Shown here: positions 53,025-60,799 of the stretch, one piece after another
Numbering within the stretch: the stretch's first letter is position 1
Layout: every line of letters begins with the position of its first letter
From: Qaidamihabitans albus
Lineage (GTDB): Bacteria > Actinomycetota > Actinomycetes > Mycobacteriales > Pseudonocardiaceae
DNA length: 64,000 bases
Assembly: GCF_016464705.1 (NCBI RefSeq)
Contig: NZ_JAEHOB010000019.1
Location: 24,671 to 88,670 of the forward strand
Direction of reading: 5' to 3'
Position numbers and translations under genes: made by a program
The notes under the pieces: model-generated
Databases searched by the model: none
Told to the model about the DNA's origin: nothing
Seen by the model: the letters and a program-made list of their open reading frames with translations, nothing else

Positions 53025-54380
53025 ATGGATATCAGCACGCCCACGCATCGCCTGTCGGAGTACCTTGCCCGCGCGGCCGGCACCCCGCTGCCGGAGCCGG
53101 TCATCGCGAAGACCCGGCTGCACGTACTCGACACGATTGCCGCCATCCTTTCCGGCTCTGCGATGCCGGCCGGAAGGGCCGGGCTCGCGTACGCCCGGCG
53201 GTACGCCTGCGATGGCCCCGCACCCATTTTCGGCACACCCGCGATGGCCGCGCCGGCTGACGCAGCCCTGGCCAATGGGATGTCGGCGCATGCCGATGAG
53301 ACGGACGATTCGCACGCCCCGTCCCTGAGCCACCCGGGCTGCGCCGTCGTGCCGGCCGTGCTGGCGGTGGCGTCCGCCAGAAACGTGCCCGGCCAGGTCC
53401 TCCTCCGCGCGGTCGCCGCGGGCTACGACGCCGGCACCCGGGTGGGCATGGCGATCGGGCATCCCGACTCGCCGCTCGAGGGCAGCTCCATCAGCACGCA
53501 TGCCCATGTCGGCGTCTACGCGGCAGCGGCCGCCGCGGCAGTGTTCATGTCCCTCGATGCCGAGCAGATGCGTGCGGTCCTGTCCTTCGCGGCCCAGAGC
53601 GCGGCCGGCACAACGAGCTGGGCGCGGGACCCGTACCATGTCGAGAAGGCGTTCGTGTTCGGTGGAATGCCAGCGTCGAACGGCGTCCGAGCCGCGCAGC
53701 TGGTCGAGAGCGGTTGCCTTGGGGTAGCCGACGTGTTCGCTGGCGCACCCAACGTGCTCGACGCGTACTCGCCCGCCCCTGATCCGTCCCGACTCGGCGC
53801 CGGGCTCGGCGAGGTGTACGAGATCGAGCGCACGAACATCAAGAAGTTCGCCGTAGGCTCGCCATCGCAGGCCGCCTTGCAGGCCGTGCTCGATATTCTC
53901 GCGGATCGACCCGTCGACCCGGGGGAGATCGAGCGGATCGTCATCGAGATCCCGTACGACCTGGCGAAGGTCGTCGACGGGCGCGAGTCACCGAACATCA
54001 ACGTCCAATACCTCGTGTGCGGCACGATCATCGACGGCCGTTTCAGCTTCGCGATGGCGCACGACTCCACCCGGTTCACTGACCACACCGTCCGCGATCT
54101 CATGGGCCGCGCCGAGTTGCGTTACGACCGCTCTGTGACCGGCGTGCGCCAGGCCTCCGTGGACATCATTTTGCGAAGCGGTGAGACCCTGTATGCCTTC
54201 GTCGCCACCGTTCGCGGCAGTGCGGACAACCCGATGTCGGCAGGCGAGGTCGTGGAGAAGGCGTCCGACCTCATCAAGCCGGTCGTCGGGACGCCCCGGA
54301 CCGACCGCATCGTCGACATCGTGCTCTCGTTGGGTGATGGCGCCGACGCCGCAAGTCTCCTGGACGCGCTCCACCCATGA
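53025..54380 (+). CDS. MmgE/PrpD-family protein (C)
   Basis: A 451-aa protein of normal family length. The N-terminal unit shows ARYLARAAGTPLPEP-like opening, MSAHADETDDSHAPSLSHPG and a GYDAGTRVGMAIGHP segment; the C-terminal lobe has NIKKFAVGSPSQAALQAV and FSFAMAHDSTRFTDHTV. Two of the three PrpD proteins here bracket the TctCBA transporter, suggesting that they process its substrate, for example dehydration followed by decarboxylation or epimerisation of a tricarboxylate (inference). The start has GAAAGGA nine bases upstream. It ends six bases before the leuB fragment on the opposite strand. Confidence 0.87.
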   Translation: MDISTPTHRLSEYLARAAGTPLPEPVIAKTRLHVLDTIAAILSGSAMPAGRAGLAYARRYACDGPAPIFGTPAMAAPADAALANGMSAHADETDDSHAPSLSHPGCAVVPAVLAVASARNVPGQVLLRAVAAGYDAGTRVGMAIGHPDSPLEGSSISTHAHVGVYAAAAAAAVFMSLDAEQMRAVLSFAAQSAAGTTSWARDPYHVEKAFVFGGMPASNGVRAAQLVESGCLGVADVFAGAPNVLDAYSPAPDPSRLGAGLGEVYEIERTNIKKFAVGSPSQAALQAVLDILADRPVDPGEIERIVIEIPYDLAKVVDGRESPNINVQYLVCGTIIDGRFSFAMAHDSTRFTDHTVRDLMGRAELRYDRSVTGVRQASVDIILRSGETLYAFVATVRGSADNPMSAGEVVEKASDLIKPVVGTPRTDRIVDIVLSLGDGADAASLLDALHP

Positions 54381-54404
54381 CGGAAATTAATCCCGTCCGT
54401 CAGG

Positions 54405-54591
54405 CAACGTTGGATTGGCCCGATCCATGCCGACGATGTCGGGCGCGGCGCCGTGGACGGGCTCGTGCAGGTCCCAGTTCTCTTCGCGCAGGCTTCCCGG
54501 GGGAAGCAGGCCGAGGGAGCCGAGGATACCGGCCACCTCGTCGCTGAGGATGTCCCCGAACAGGTTCTCCGCCACGATGACACGGCAGGAT
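54405..54591 (-). pseudogene. leuB-like fragment
   Basis: About 62 codons encode [19 protein letters not shown], then [14 protein letters not shown] and [12 protein letters not shown], which is the metal- and NAD-binding C-terminal part of a 3-isopropylmalate/tartrate-dehydrogenase-type enzyme. Upstream sequence is unrelated and the frame ends soon after the fragment. It resembles the intact leuB-like gene at 27826 at most positions. The enclosing open frame is 54387-54692. It is a truncated remnant, perhaps of another alkylmalate cassette. Confidence 0.8.
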
Positions 54592-54729
54592 TCATCGTCG
54601 GGTCGGCTGGTGACAACCCCGCTGTCGGGACTGACAGCGACGCGATGGTAGCCGTAATTACCGGTTGCCGAGGCCAGTTGCCACTGTTTCATCGTTGCGT
54701 CAGGTCAGTTTCGTCATGGCGGTGTTCTG

Positions 54730-55104
54730 CTAGCTGGAAGCAGTCATTCGCGATGAGCAGCAAGACCGGGCGGTGCGGTCCAGCTCTCGGTGACGATATG
54801 GGTGTTCCGCTTGGCGGAGCTGCCCTAGGCTGCGGATTCCCAATTCGCATCGCTCGTCTATCCACCTGTCCTGGTAATGATCGCGCGCCGTCCGCATGGC
54901 CTCGATTCGGTTCGGGGACCGGCCGGCGTGATCTGGCTCCACGGGGTTGTCGTCAAGCCAGTCGGCCATGACCAGGGAGCCGAGTACGTTGTGCGCGTTC
55001 TGGTTGCGAGCGTCGTCCTGACTCTGTAGCGCCACCCAGATCACCCACCAGTCCGTGATGCTGAGGGCGGCGTACCTGCTTTCGGGCTCGAAGGGATGGC
55101 TCAT
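54730..55104 (-). CDS. Hypothetical protein, 124 aa
   Basis: Family not recognised. The frame contains TDWWVIWVALQSQDDARNQNA, a Trp-rich amphipathic run, and MADWLDDNPVEP. Its start overlaps the stop of the ORF at 55101 by four bases (ATGA), and both are on the strand of the cut restriction-endonuclease-like gene, so they may be the tail of a small operon. Codon use is less G/C-biased at third positions than in neighbouring operons, consistent with acquired DNA. It could still be non-coding. Confidence 0.45.
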   Translation of the reverse strand: MSHPFEPESRYAALSITDWWVIWVALQSQDDARNQNAHNVLGSLVMADWLDDNPVEPDHAGRSPNRIEAMRTARDHYQDRWIDERCELGIRSLGQLRQAEHPYRHRELDRTARSCCSSRMTASS

Positions 55105-55433
55105 CGCGCTGTCCCGCTTGAAGGCTTGGCTTCGTCCGGAATGTTGTATGCCTGGGAGATGGCGGGCTTGATCTGGCTGCAGTCGATCCCACCTTCCCTG
55201 GCCACCGACAAGCCTAGTTCCAGAAGCCGGAATCCGATCTGGCGCAAGAGCGCCGTAGCATCAGTGTTACCGGTGTCCTTGCGCCGGTAGAGTGCCTCCG
55301 TTTCGCGGTCTACCGCCCGAGCAATACGCAACAGTGCTGCCGGGAGTCGAGGGAATCTGATTGACCCAGCACCCGGGCAGTCGTCCTCCTGCCACGAGGT
55401 TCCACAGCGTGCTTCATTGGTGAGACCTCTCAT
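55101..55433 (-). CDS. Hypothetical protein, 110 aa
   Basis: Family not recognised. The middle part (PRLPAALLRIARAVDRETEAL, DATALLRQIGFRLLELGLSV) reads as two amphipathic helices, a normal globular composition, and the C-terminus is Ser/Gly-rich. No good ribosome binding site precedes ATG 55433. The four-base overlap with 54730 argues for a real pair. Between it and the endonuclease fragment (55434-55703) competing frames exist on both strands and none is convincing. Confidence 0.45.
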   Translation of the reverse strand: MRGLTNEARCGTSWQEDDCPGAGSIRFPRLPAALLRIARAVDRETEALYRRKDTGNTDATALLRQIGFRLLELGLSVAREGGIDCSQIKPAISQAYNIPDEAKPSSGTAR

Positions 55434-55703
55434 AGCTGTCGTCGGAACGCGTCGTGTTTGCGCCTCTGGCCGGGTGCGCTGCCGTAGCGTCCTGCCTGTT
55501 GCTGTCCGAGATCCCGTGCGGCCGGCAGTTCGCGACCAGCGTCCTTACCCGGCATGACTGGCTTGATCTGGCCTGTCCGCTGAGGCCCGACAACGAACAG
55601 CTGACGCTCTATGCTGCTTGGGTTGCGGCAGCCGACCGAAAGGCTGCTGAAGTTCTTGGCTCTAGGATGCCTCGGCGAAACCTCAAAGGGTAAGTATTTG
55701 CGG

Positions 55704-55984
55704 TCACATCTCAGCGAGCGCATCCGAGGTGCGAAGATAGATATCCCCGGTCCTAGCAGCGTGTTGTCTCTTCCTAGTCAGGAGTTCTGGGAACGAGATC
55801 CTATTTTCAAGCGTCATGGTTAGATCGAAGCCGTCCATTAGCAAAATAATCGGCCTGCCGCCCTGGCTGGCGATTTGGACAGCTGATGGTTGGAAACCGT
55901 TGACTGACACGAAGAGACCTAGGGTGTTGTCAAGTTTCCGTTCGACTTTCCGGCTGAAGCTGTCGAGTTCGTTTGCGGGCGTTA
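55704..55984 (-). pseudogene. 3' end of a restriction-endonuclease-like gene, cut by the IS
   Basis: The minus-strand frame runs unbroken from the IS boundary to a stop at 55704 and encodes KVERKLDNTLGLFVSVNGF followed by RPIILLMDGFDLTMTLENRI and LLTRKRQHAARTGDIYL. This resembles the C-terminal part of restriction-endonuclease-like proteins (Mrr/nuclease-type) with their L(I)DG-DL strand and KRRHAAETG helix. The N-terminal part is absent: on the far side of the IS lies the GntR gene at once. The insertion was therefore accompanied by loss of adjacent DNA. The lower G/C bias here differs from neighbouring operons. Confidence 0.6.
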
Positions 55985-56018
55985 GAGCCTGTTTTGATCC
56001 CGGTGGTGGGTATGGGGA

Positions 56019-56072
56019 GGGCCTCTGCTAAATGATTTTGACGCCACATCAGGATCACCAGAGCAGAGGCCC
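56019..56072 (+). repeat. Subterminal stem-loop covering the transposase ribosome binding site
   Basis: GGGCCTCTGCT (56019-56029) and AGCAGAGGCCC (56062-56072) are perfect 11-bp inverted repeats with a 32-base loop. The right arm includes AGAGG, the only Shine-Dalgarno-like sequence before the transposase TTG start at 56081, so transcripts entering from outside would hide it. Such structures limit transposase expression in other IS elements. Confidence 0.6.
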
Positions 56073-56080
56073 GATTCACT

Positions 56081-56938
56081 TTGTACCCCAGCACCGATCG
56101 GCCCAGCGCAGCGGGCCGGACTAGCCGCTACCCCCCCCGATACCACCGATGCCGAGTGGGCCCTGCTCGAGCCGCTGTTGCCGGTACCGGCCTGCCAGAG
56201 CCCGGGTGGTGGTCGCCCGGAGAAACACTCGCGCCGGGCGATCGTGGACGCGATCCGCTACATCACCGACAACGGCAGCAAATGGCGGGCGCTGCCCGCC
56301 GATTTCCCACCCTGGAAAACCGTGCACGGGTTCTTCACCCGCTGGCGCGCCGCCGGCGTGATCGAGCGCATCCGGGATGCGCTGCGCGAACAGCTCCGCC
56401 TGCGCGCCGGCCGGGACCGCTATCCCAGCGCGGCGGCGATCGACTCCCAGTCGGTACGGGCCGCCGAAACGGTCGGCAAACCCACCCGCGGCTATGACGG
56501 CGGCAAGAAAGTCGACGGGCGCAAACGCCACATCGCCGTGGACACCCTGGGCCTGCTGCTGGTGGTCATGGTCACTGCCGCCAACAGCCAAGACCGCCCC
56601 ACCGGCCGCCTGCTGCTCTCGCGGCTGCGCCAGACCCAGCGCCGCGTCCGCCACATCTGGGCCGACGGCGGCTACAACGGCACCCTCGCCGACTGGGCCA
56701 AAACCACCGTGAACATGACCGTGGAAATCGTCAAAAAGCTCACCGGGCAAAAACTTTCATCGTGCTCCCCCGACGCTGGGTCGTGGAACGCACCTTCTCC
56801 TGGATCAGCCAGGCCCGCCGCAACGTCCGCGACTACGAACGCCTCCCCACCCACTCCGAGGCCTTCATCAACTGGGCCATGATCACTATGATGACCCGGC
56901 GCCTCACCCACGACCCAAGGCGCACCACAAACCCCTAA
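56081..56938 (+). pseudogene. IS5-family transposase, two frameshifts
   Basis: The transposase begins at TTG 56081 and reads YPSTDRPSAAG, then loses frame in a run of eight C (56131-56138); removing one C gives PPDTTDAEWALLEPLLP and continues into the long central frame with WRALPADFPPW, DSQSVRAAE and WADGGYNG. At about 56748-56756 a second shift occurs after LTGQK, and the other frame carries [17 protein letters not shown] to the stop at 56936. The DDE residues are probably Asp in DSQS, Asp in WADGGY and Glu in VVERTF. The C-run could permit slippage, but the second shift makes the element inactive unless it is a sequence error. Confidence 0.82.
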
Positions 56939-56973
56939 CCAAGATCAAAGACAGCCTCTAAGAACAACGGTCT

Positions 56974-57633
56974 TCATTCACGAGCTGTCGGCTCTTCAAG
57001 CGCGGTGGCGGCGGCATTGTGGATGTGTTCGCGCCAGAGGACGCTCGCGGCGTCGGCGTCACGTTCGATGATCTTGGTGACGACCTGCCTGATCTCCTGG
57101 ATACTCGCGTGCGGCCTGCCTTCGTGGGCAAGGGAGCGGGACCGGAGTTGGGCAAGCCTGCCGTGGAGCAGGCGTGCCTGGTTGTGGAGGACGTCGTTGC
57201 CCGCGCCGGAGTAGAGCACATCGTAGAAGTCGTTCTTCGCTTCGAGCATCTGGGAGACGTCGCCGGCGTTGTGGGCGGCTTCGACCTTGTCGGTGGCTTC
57301 GGTGAGCTGCGCTGCATGGTCGTCGGTGGCGCGTTCGACAAAGAGGCGCACGGCGAAGCATTCCAGGGCTTCCCGTATCTCGTAGATCGCGCGGGCTTCC
57401 TGGTCGCTCAGCTGCGCGACCGTGGGCCCTTTGTGTGGGGGGATCACGAGGAAGCCTTCGGCTTCGAGCTGCCGGCAGGCTTCGCGAACGGTGTTGCGGG
57501 AGACGTCGAGCTGCGCGCAGAGTTCGCGTTCGACCAGGCGTTGACCTGGGGCGAGCGCGCCGCTGACGATCTCGGCGCGGATGGCCTCGACCGCTTGTGC
57601 ACGTACCGGGGCGACGACTCTGGTGACCTTCAC
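56974..57633 (-). CDS. GntR-family regulator, FCD subfamily
   Basis: A 219-aa regulator starting at GTG 57633. The winged helix runs through AEIVSGALAPGQRLVERELC and SRNTVREACRQLEAEGF, and the FCD ligand domain through AIYEIREALECFAVRLF and DFYDVLYSGAGNDVLH. Its divergent neighbour is the ALDH-flavoprotein-ABC operon, and the 112-base gap holds a repeat of ATGGGA half-sites across that promoter, so local repression relieved by a carboxylate is expected (inference). It is only moderately similar to the FCD regulator at 23477. Its 3' end lies 16 bases from the IS right end. Confidence 0.9.
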   Translation of the reverse strand: MKVTRVVAPVRAQAVEAIRAEIVSGALAPGQRLVERELCAQLDVSRNTVREACRQLEAEGFLVIPPHKGPTVAQLSDQEARAIYEIREALECFAVRLFVERATDDHAAQLTEATDKVEAAHNAGDVSQMLEAKNDFYDVLYSGAGNDVLHNQARLLHGRLAQLRSRSLAHEGRPHASIQEIRQVVTKIIERDADAASVLWREHIHNAAATALEEPTARE

Positions 57634-57663
57634 CAGCTCAGCTTAGCAGGTCAACGCCTCACT

Positions 57664-57714
57664 GTCCCATTATCCTCTATCCCATTGACCGATTATGGGA
57701 CGATCCGTTAGCGT
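57664..57714 (+). promoter_or_regulatory. Promoter and GntR operator of the ALDH-flavoprotein operon
   Basis: TTGACC (57685-57690), an 18-base spacer and TAGCGT (57709-57714) form a promoter candidate for the plus-strand operon. Around it lie GTCCCATTAT (57664-57673) and ATTATGGGAC (57692-57701), nine of ten bases inverted, and an inner TCCCAT-N9-ATGGGA (57680-57700). A single ATGGGAT also occurs before the ApbE gene (near 60750). Position suits repression by the GntR gene at 56974. Confidence 0.6.
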
Positions 57715-57745
57715 CTGGCCGATCAAAGTTCGTACTGGAGGCGCG

Positions 57746-59269
57746 ATGTCGCAGACACTGTCCAGGGCCGCCATGGCTGAAGATGCCGTCCGGCGGTACG
57801 GGTTGTTCGTCGACAACACGGTGGTGCAGCCCGCTGACGGGGCATACCTCGACGTGGTCAATCCCGCGACGGGAGTCGTGTGGGCACAGATACCCAACGC
57901 GTCGATCGCCGACGTGGATCGGGCGGTCACGAGCGCGCGGCGTGCATTCGACAGCGGCGAGTGGCCGGCGATGCGTGCGGCGGATCGGGCCATGCTCCTG
58001 ATCCGTGTCGGCGAGCTGGTCGAGGAACACGCCGAGGAGCTCGCGGAGCTCCAGGTAGACGAGAACGGCAAGCTCATCCGGGAAATGCTCGGGCAGACGA
58101 AGCTGTTGCGGGAGTATTTCAACTACTACGCGGCTCTGGCGCAGATGCCGACCGGGACGACGAACCCGTTGCACGTGCGGGACATGGTGAATTACACGGT
58201 GCGGGAGCCGCTGGGCGTGGTGGCCGCGATCACGCCGTGGAACTCCCCGCTGTTGCTGCTGGCATGGAAGCTCGGTCCGGCGCTCGCGGCGGGCAACACG
58301 GTCGTCGCCAAGCCGTCCGAGGTGACTCCGGTCTCGTTGATCCGGTTCGCGGAGCTCGCCGCGGAGGCCGGACTGCCAGCGGGTGTCTTCAACGTGGTCA
58401 CGGGTCTGGGTGATCCGACGGGCACGGCGTTGACCGGGCACCCAGGGGTGGACAAGATCGCGTTCACGGGTTCGACGGCGACCGGCCGGGCGATCGCAGC
58501 CCAGGCGGGGCACACGTTGAAGCGTGTTTCGCTCGAGCTGGGTGGTAAGTCGCCGAACATCGTGTTCTCCGACGCGGACCTGGACAGCGCCGTGAACGGG
58601 CTCGTCGCCGGGATCTTCGGGGCGAGTGGGCAGACTTGTATGGCGGGTTCCCGGATTCTCGTGCAGGAAGACGTCTACGACAAGGTCGTCGAGCAGCTCG
58701 CGCAGCGGGCAGAGTCGATCAAGGTCGGCGATCCGCGTGACCCCGGCAGCGAGATGGGCACGGTCGCGTGCCGTCCGCAGTTCGACAAGGTCCGGCACTA
58801 TGTCGAGGTCGCTACCGCTGACGGCGCTCGCCTCGTCGCGGGGGGTGAACCGGCCGTCGTGGACGGGTTTCCCGACGGGCTGTTCATGCGACCGACGGTG
58901 TTCGCTGACGTCGGCAACGAGATGCGGATCGCTAGGGAAGAGGTGTTCGGCCCGATCGCGGCGGTGATTCCGTTCCGCGACGAGGCCGAGGCGATCGAGA
59001 TCGCGAACGATACCGAGTTCGGGCTCGCCGCGGGTGTCTGGACCGGCGAGGTCCAGCGTGCGCATCGCGTGGCTGCTCGGCTGCGCGCGGGCACCGTGTG
59101 GATCAACAACTACCGCAAGACCTCGTATGCCACGCCGTTCGGCGGCTACAAGCAGAGCGGGCTCGCACGCGAGAACGGTCCGGACGCACTGCGCGAGTAC
59201 ACCGAGGAGAAGAGCGTCTGGGTCGACACCGGCCAAGGGGTAAAGGACCCGTTCAATCCACGTGCGTGA
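57746..59269 (+). CDS. Aldehyde dehydrogenase
   Basis: A 507-aa NAD(P)-dependent aldehyde dehydrogenase with PWNSP, base Glu264 in LELGGKSP and nucleophile Cys298 in SGQTCMAG, followed by EEVFGP and the closing PFGGYKQSG. General form is like betaine-aldehyde or 4-hydroxymuconic-semialdehyde dehydrogenases. Start ATG 57746 has GGAGG five bases upstream; earlier in-frame codons lie in the promoter. It is the first gene of the operon and leads into a tricarballylate-dehydrogenase-like flavoprotein, so it may oxidise a semialdehyde to the acid used next (inference). Confidence 0.9.
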   Translation: MSQTLSRAAMAEDAVRRYGLFVDNTVVQPADGAYLDVVNPATGVVWAQIPNASIADVDRAVTSARRAFDSGEWPAMRAADRAMLLIRVGELVEEHAEELAELQVDENGKLIREMLGQTKLLREYFNYYAALAQMPTGTTNPLHVRDMVNYTVREPLGVVAAITPWNSPLLLLAWKLGPALAAGNTVVAKPSEVTPVSLIRFAELAAEAGLPAGVFNVVTGLGDPTGTALTGHPGVDKIAFTGSTATGRAIAAQAGHTLKRVSLELGGKSPNIVFSDADLDSAVNGLVAGIFGASGQTCMAGSRILVQEDVYDKVVEQLAQRAESIKVGDPRDPGSEMGTVACRPQFDKVRHYVEVATADGARLVAGGEPAVVDGFPDGLFMRPTVFADVGNEMRIAREEVFGPIAAVIPFRDEAEAIEIANDTEFGLAAGVWTGEVQRAHRVAARLRAGTVWINNYRKTSYATPFGGYKQSGLARENGPDALREYTEEKSVWVDTGQGVKDPFNPRA

Positions 59270-59306
59270 CCGCCCGTCCCCGTCGAAGTCGTTGGGAAGG
59301 ATCGCG

Positions 59307-60737
59307 ATGTCTGTCATGGCAGAATCGGCAGCGAGAAGCGGCGACATCGTCGTCATCGGTTCCGGGATAGCCGGCCTGTCCGCGGCGGTGAGCGCCGCAG
59401 AGGAGCTCGGCGGCAGAAGCGGTTGCACGGTCACGGTCGTGGACCGTGCGGAGCGCAACCAGGCGGGTGGCAACAGTAAGTGGACCTCTGCCTACCTGCG
59501 GCTCGACGATGTCTATGAGGTCGCGGATTCTTTCGTCGACGACGTGGTCGGCTTCTCGGGCGGCCGAACGCCGTCCTGGTATGTCGAGACGCTGGTCGAC
59601 CGGTTGCCGGAGACCATGGAGTGGATACAGGGCCACGGCGCGCGATTCCGCCGGTTTCCCACGTATTTCATCAACAGCAACCGGCCCCGGCTCCAGCCGG
59701 TCGGAGGGGGCGAGGCGCTGTTGAACGCGCTCCGCCCATCGGCGGAACGACTCGGCGTGCGGTTCCGCTATGGGCGTACCGCGCAGCGGCTCGTCCATGA
59801 CGACGACGGCAGGGTCACCGGCGTCGTCGTGACCGGCGACGACGGCGAGGAGATCATTCGAGCCGACGCGGTCGTCATCGCCTCGGGCGGGTTCGAGGGT
59901 GACCCGGCGACGCTCACGAAGGAACTCGGCGGCAACGCGGACCAGCTCATCCCGATCGCGCCGGGAGTCGGCTTCAACCGGGGCGAAGGGATCCGGATGG
60001 CGCTGGACTCCGGAGCGGCGCGGGCCGGTCAGTGGGACACCTTCCACGCCGAGCCCGTCGACCCTCGGTCCAGCGATCCTGAGGCGCTCGTGATGGTCTT
60101 CCCGTACGGAATTCTCGTCAACGCACACGGGAAACGGTTCCTCGACGAGGGCGGGGGAACCGTCGACGAGACCTACGAGTCCACTGCCCGCGCGGTCTGG
60201 TCCCAAGACGGTGGGGTCGCATACTTCATCACCGACCAACAATCCTCGGCAGTGACCGAATGGAAACGCGGAGTCCTGACGAGCGTCAAACCGGTCGTCG
60301 CCGACACCGCGGGCGAACTTGCCACCGCGCTCGGCCTGCCTGCCGATCGGCTGGCTCGGACGATCGAGGAGTACAACGCCGCGGTGGTCGACGACCGCGA
60401 GTTCGAGTGGCGACGCCCCGATGGCAAGCACACCGACGGTCTCGAACCACCGAAGAGCAACTGGGCCTTGCGCCTGGACCGGCCACCCCTGCTGGCCTAC
60501 CCGGTGGCCTGCGCCGTGGTGTTCACCTTCGGGGGGCTCGCCACCGACGCACGCGCACAAGTAGTCGGGCACGACGGTGATCCGCTGACGGGTCTCTACG
60601 CGGCCGGTGAATGCACCGGCATTTACCACGAGAAGTATCCCGGCGGCACCTCCGTCCTACGAGGAATGATCTTCGGCAGGTTGGCGGGCCTGGAGGCCGC
60701 ACGAGAGGTCAGCACGGCGAGTACGGCGGGTTGCTAA
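59307..60737 (+). CDS. FAD-dependent tricarballylate dehydrogenase/fumarate reductase-like protein
   Basis: A 476-aa flavoprotein with the dinucleotide motif VIGSGIAGLSAAVSA near the N-terminus and the succinate-dehydrogenase/fumarate-reductase fold. GGNSKWTSAYLRL, VIASGGFEGDP, EKYPGGTSVLRGMIFGRLAG and the active-site Arg in that last segment are close to TcuA-type tricarballylate dehydrogenases, which make cis-aconitate from tricarballylate. Start ATG 59307 with GGGAAGG is preferred over GTG 59262, which overlaps the ALDH. It may instead reduce or oxidise a related unsaturated acid. The second TcuB-type electron-transfer protein is not nearby. Confidence 0.82.
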   Translation: MSVMAESAARSGDIVVIGSGIAGLSAAVSAAEELGGRSGCTVTVVDRAERNQAGGNSKWTSAYLRLDDVYEVADSFVDDVVGFSGGRTPSWYVETLVDRLPETMEWIQGHGARFRRFPTYFINSNRPRLQPVGGGEALLNALRPSAERLGVRFRYGRTAQRLVHDDDGRVTGVVVTGDDGEEIIRADAVVIASGGFEGDPATLTKELGGNADQLIPIAPGVGFNRGEGIRMALDSGAARAGQWDTFHAEPVDPRSSDPEALVMVFPYGILVNAHGKRFLDEGGGTVDETYESTARAVWSQDGGVAYFITDQQSSAVTEWKRGVLTSVKPVVADTAGELATALGLPADRLARTIEEYNAAVVDDREFEWRRPDGKHTDGLEPPKSNWALRLDRPPLLAYPVACAVVFTFGGLATDARAQVVGHDGDPLTGLYAAGECTGIYHEKYPGGTSVLRGMIFGRLAGLEAAREVSTASTAGC

Positions 60738-60799
60738 ACCGTATCATGAATGGGATATTAACGACCCGACGGGGCGCGGCAGGAAAGGAGCTGGTGCCG

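Larger units (their letters stand above)
55985..56958 (+). mobile_element. IS5-family insertion sequence with inactivated transposase
   Basis: The element is about 974 bp. Its ends are near-matching inverted repeats: left GAGCCTGTTTTGATC, and right (reverse complement) GAGGCTGTCTTTGATC. TA flanks both sides (55983-55984 and 56959-56960), consistent with a two-base target duplication used in this family. Inside are a stem-loop before the transposase start and one transposase gene carrying two frame changes. It separates a cut endonuclease-like gene from the GntR gene. No second copy occurs in this window. Confidence 0.8.

Noticed and set aside
55454-55693. 79-codon plus-strand ORF
   Set aside because: Reasonable composition but no ribosome binding site, no family and a competing frame; left unannotated.
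55430-55723. 97-codon minus-strand ORF with ATGA overlap to 55433
   Set aside because: Begins inside the endonuclease fragment, has unlikely composition and a competing plus-strand frame; not strong enough to list as a gene.
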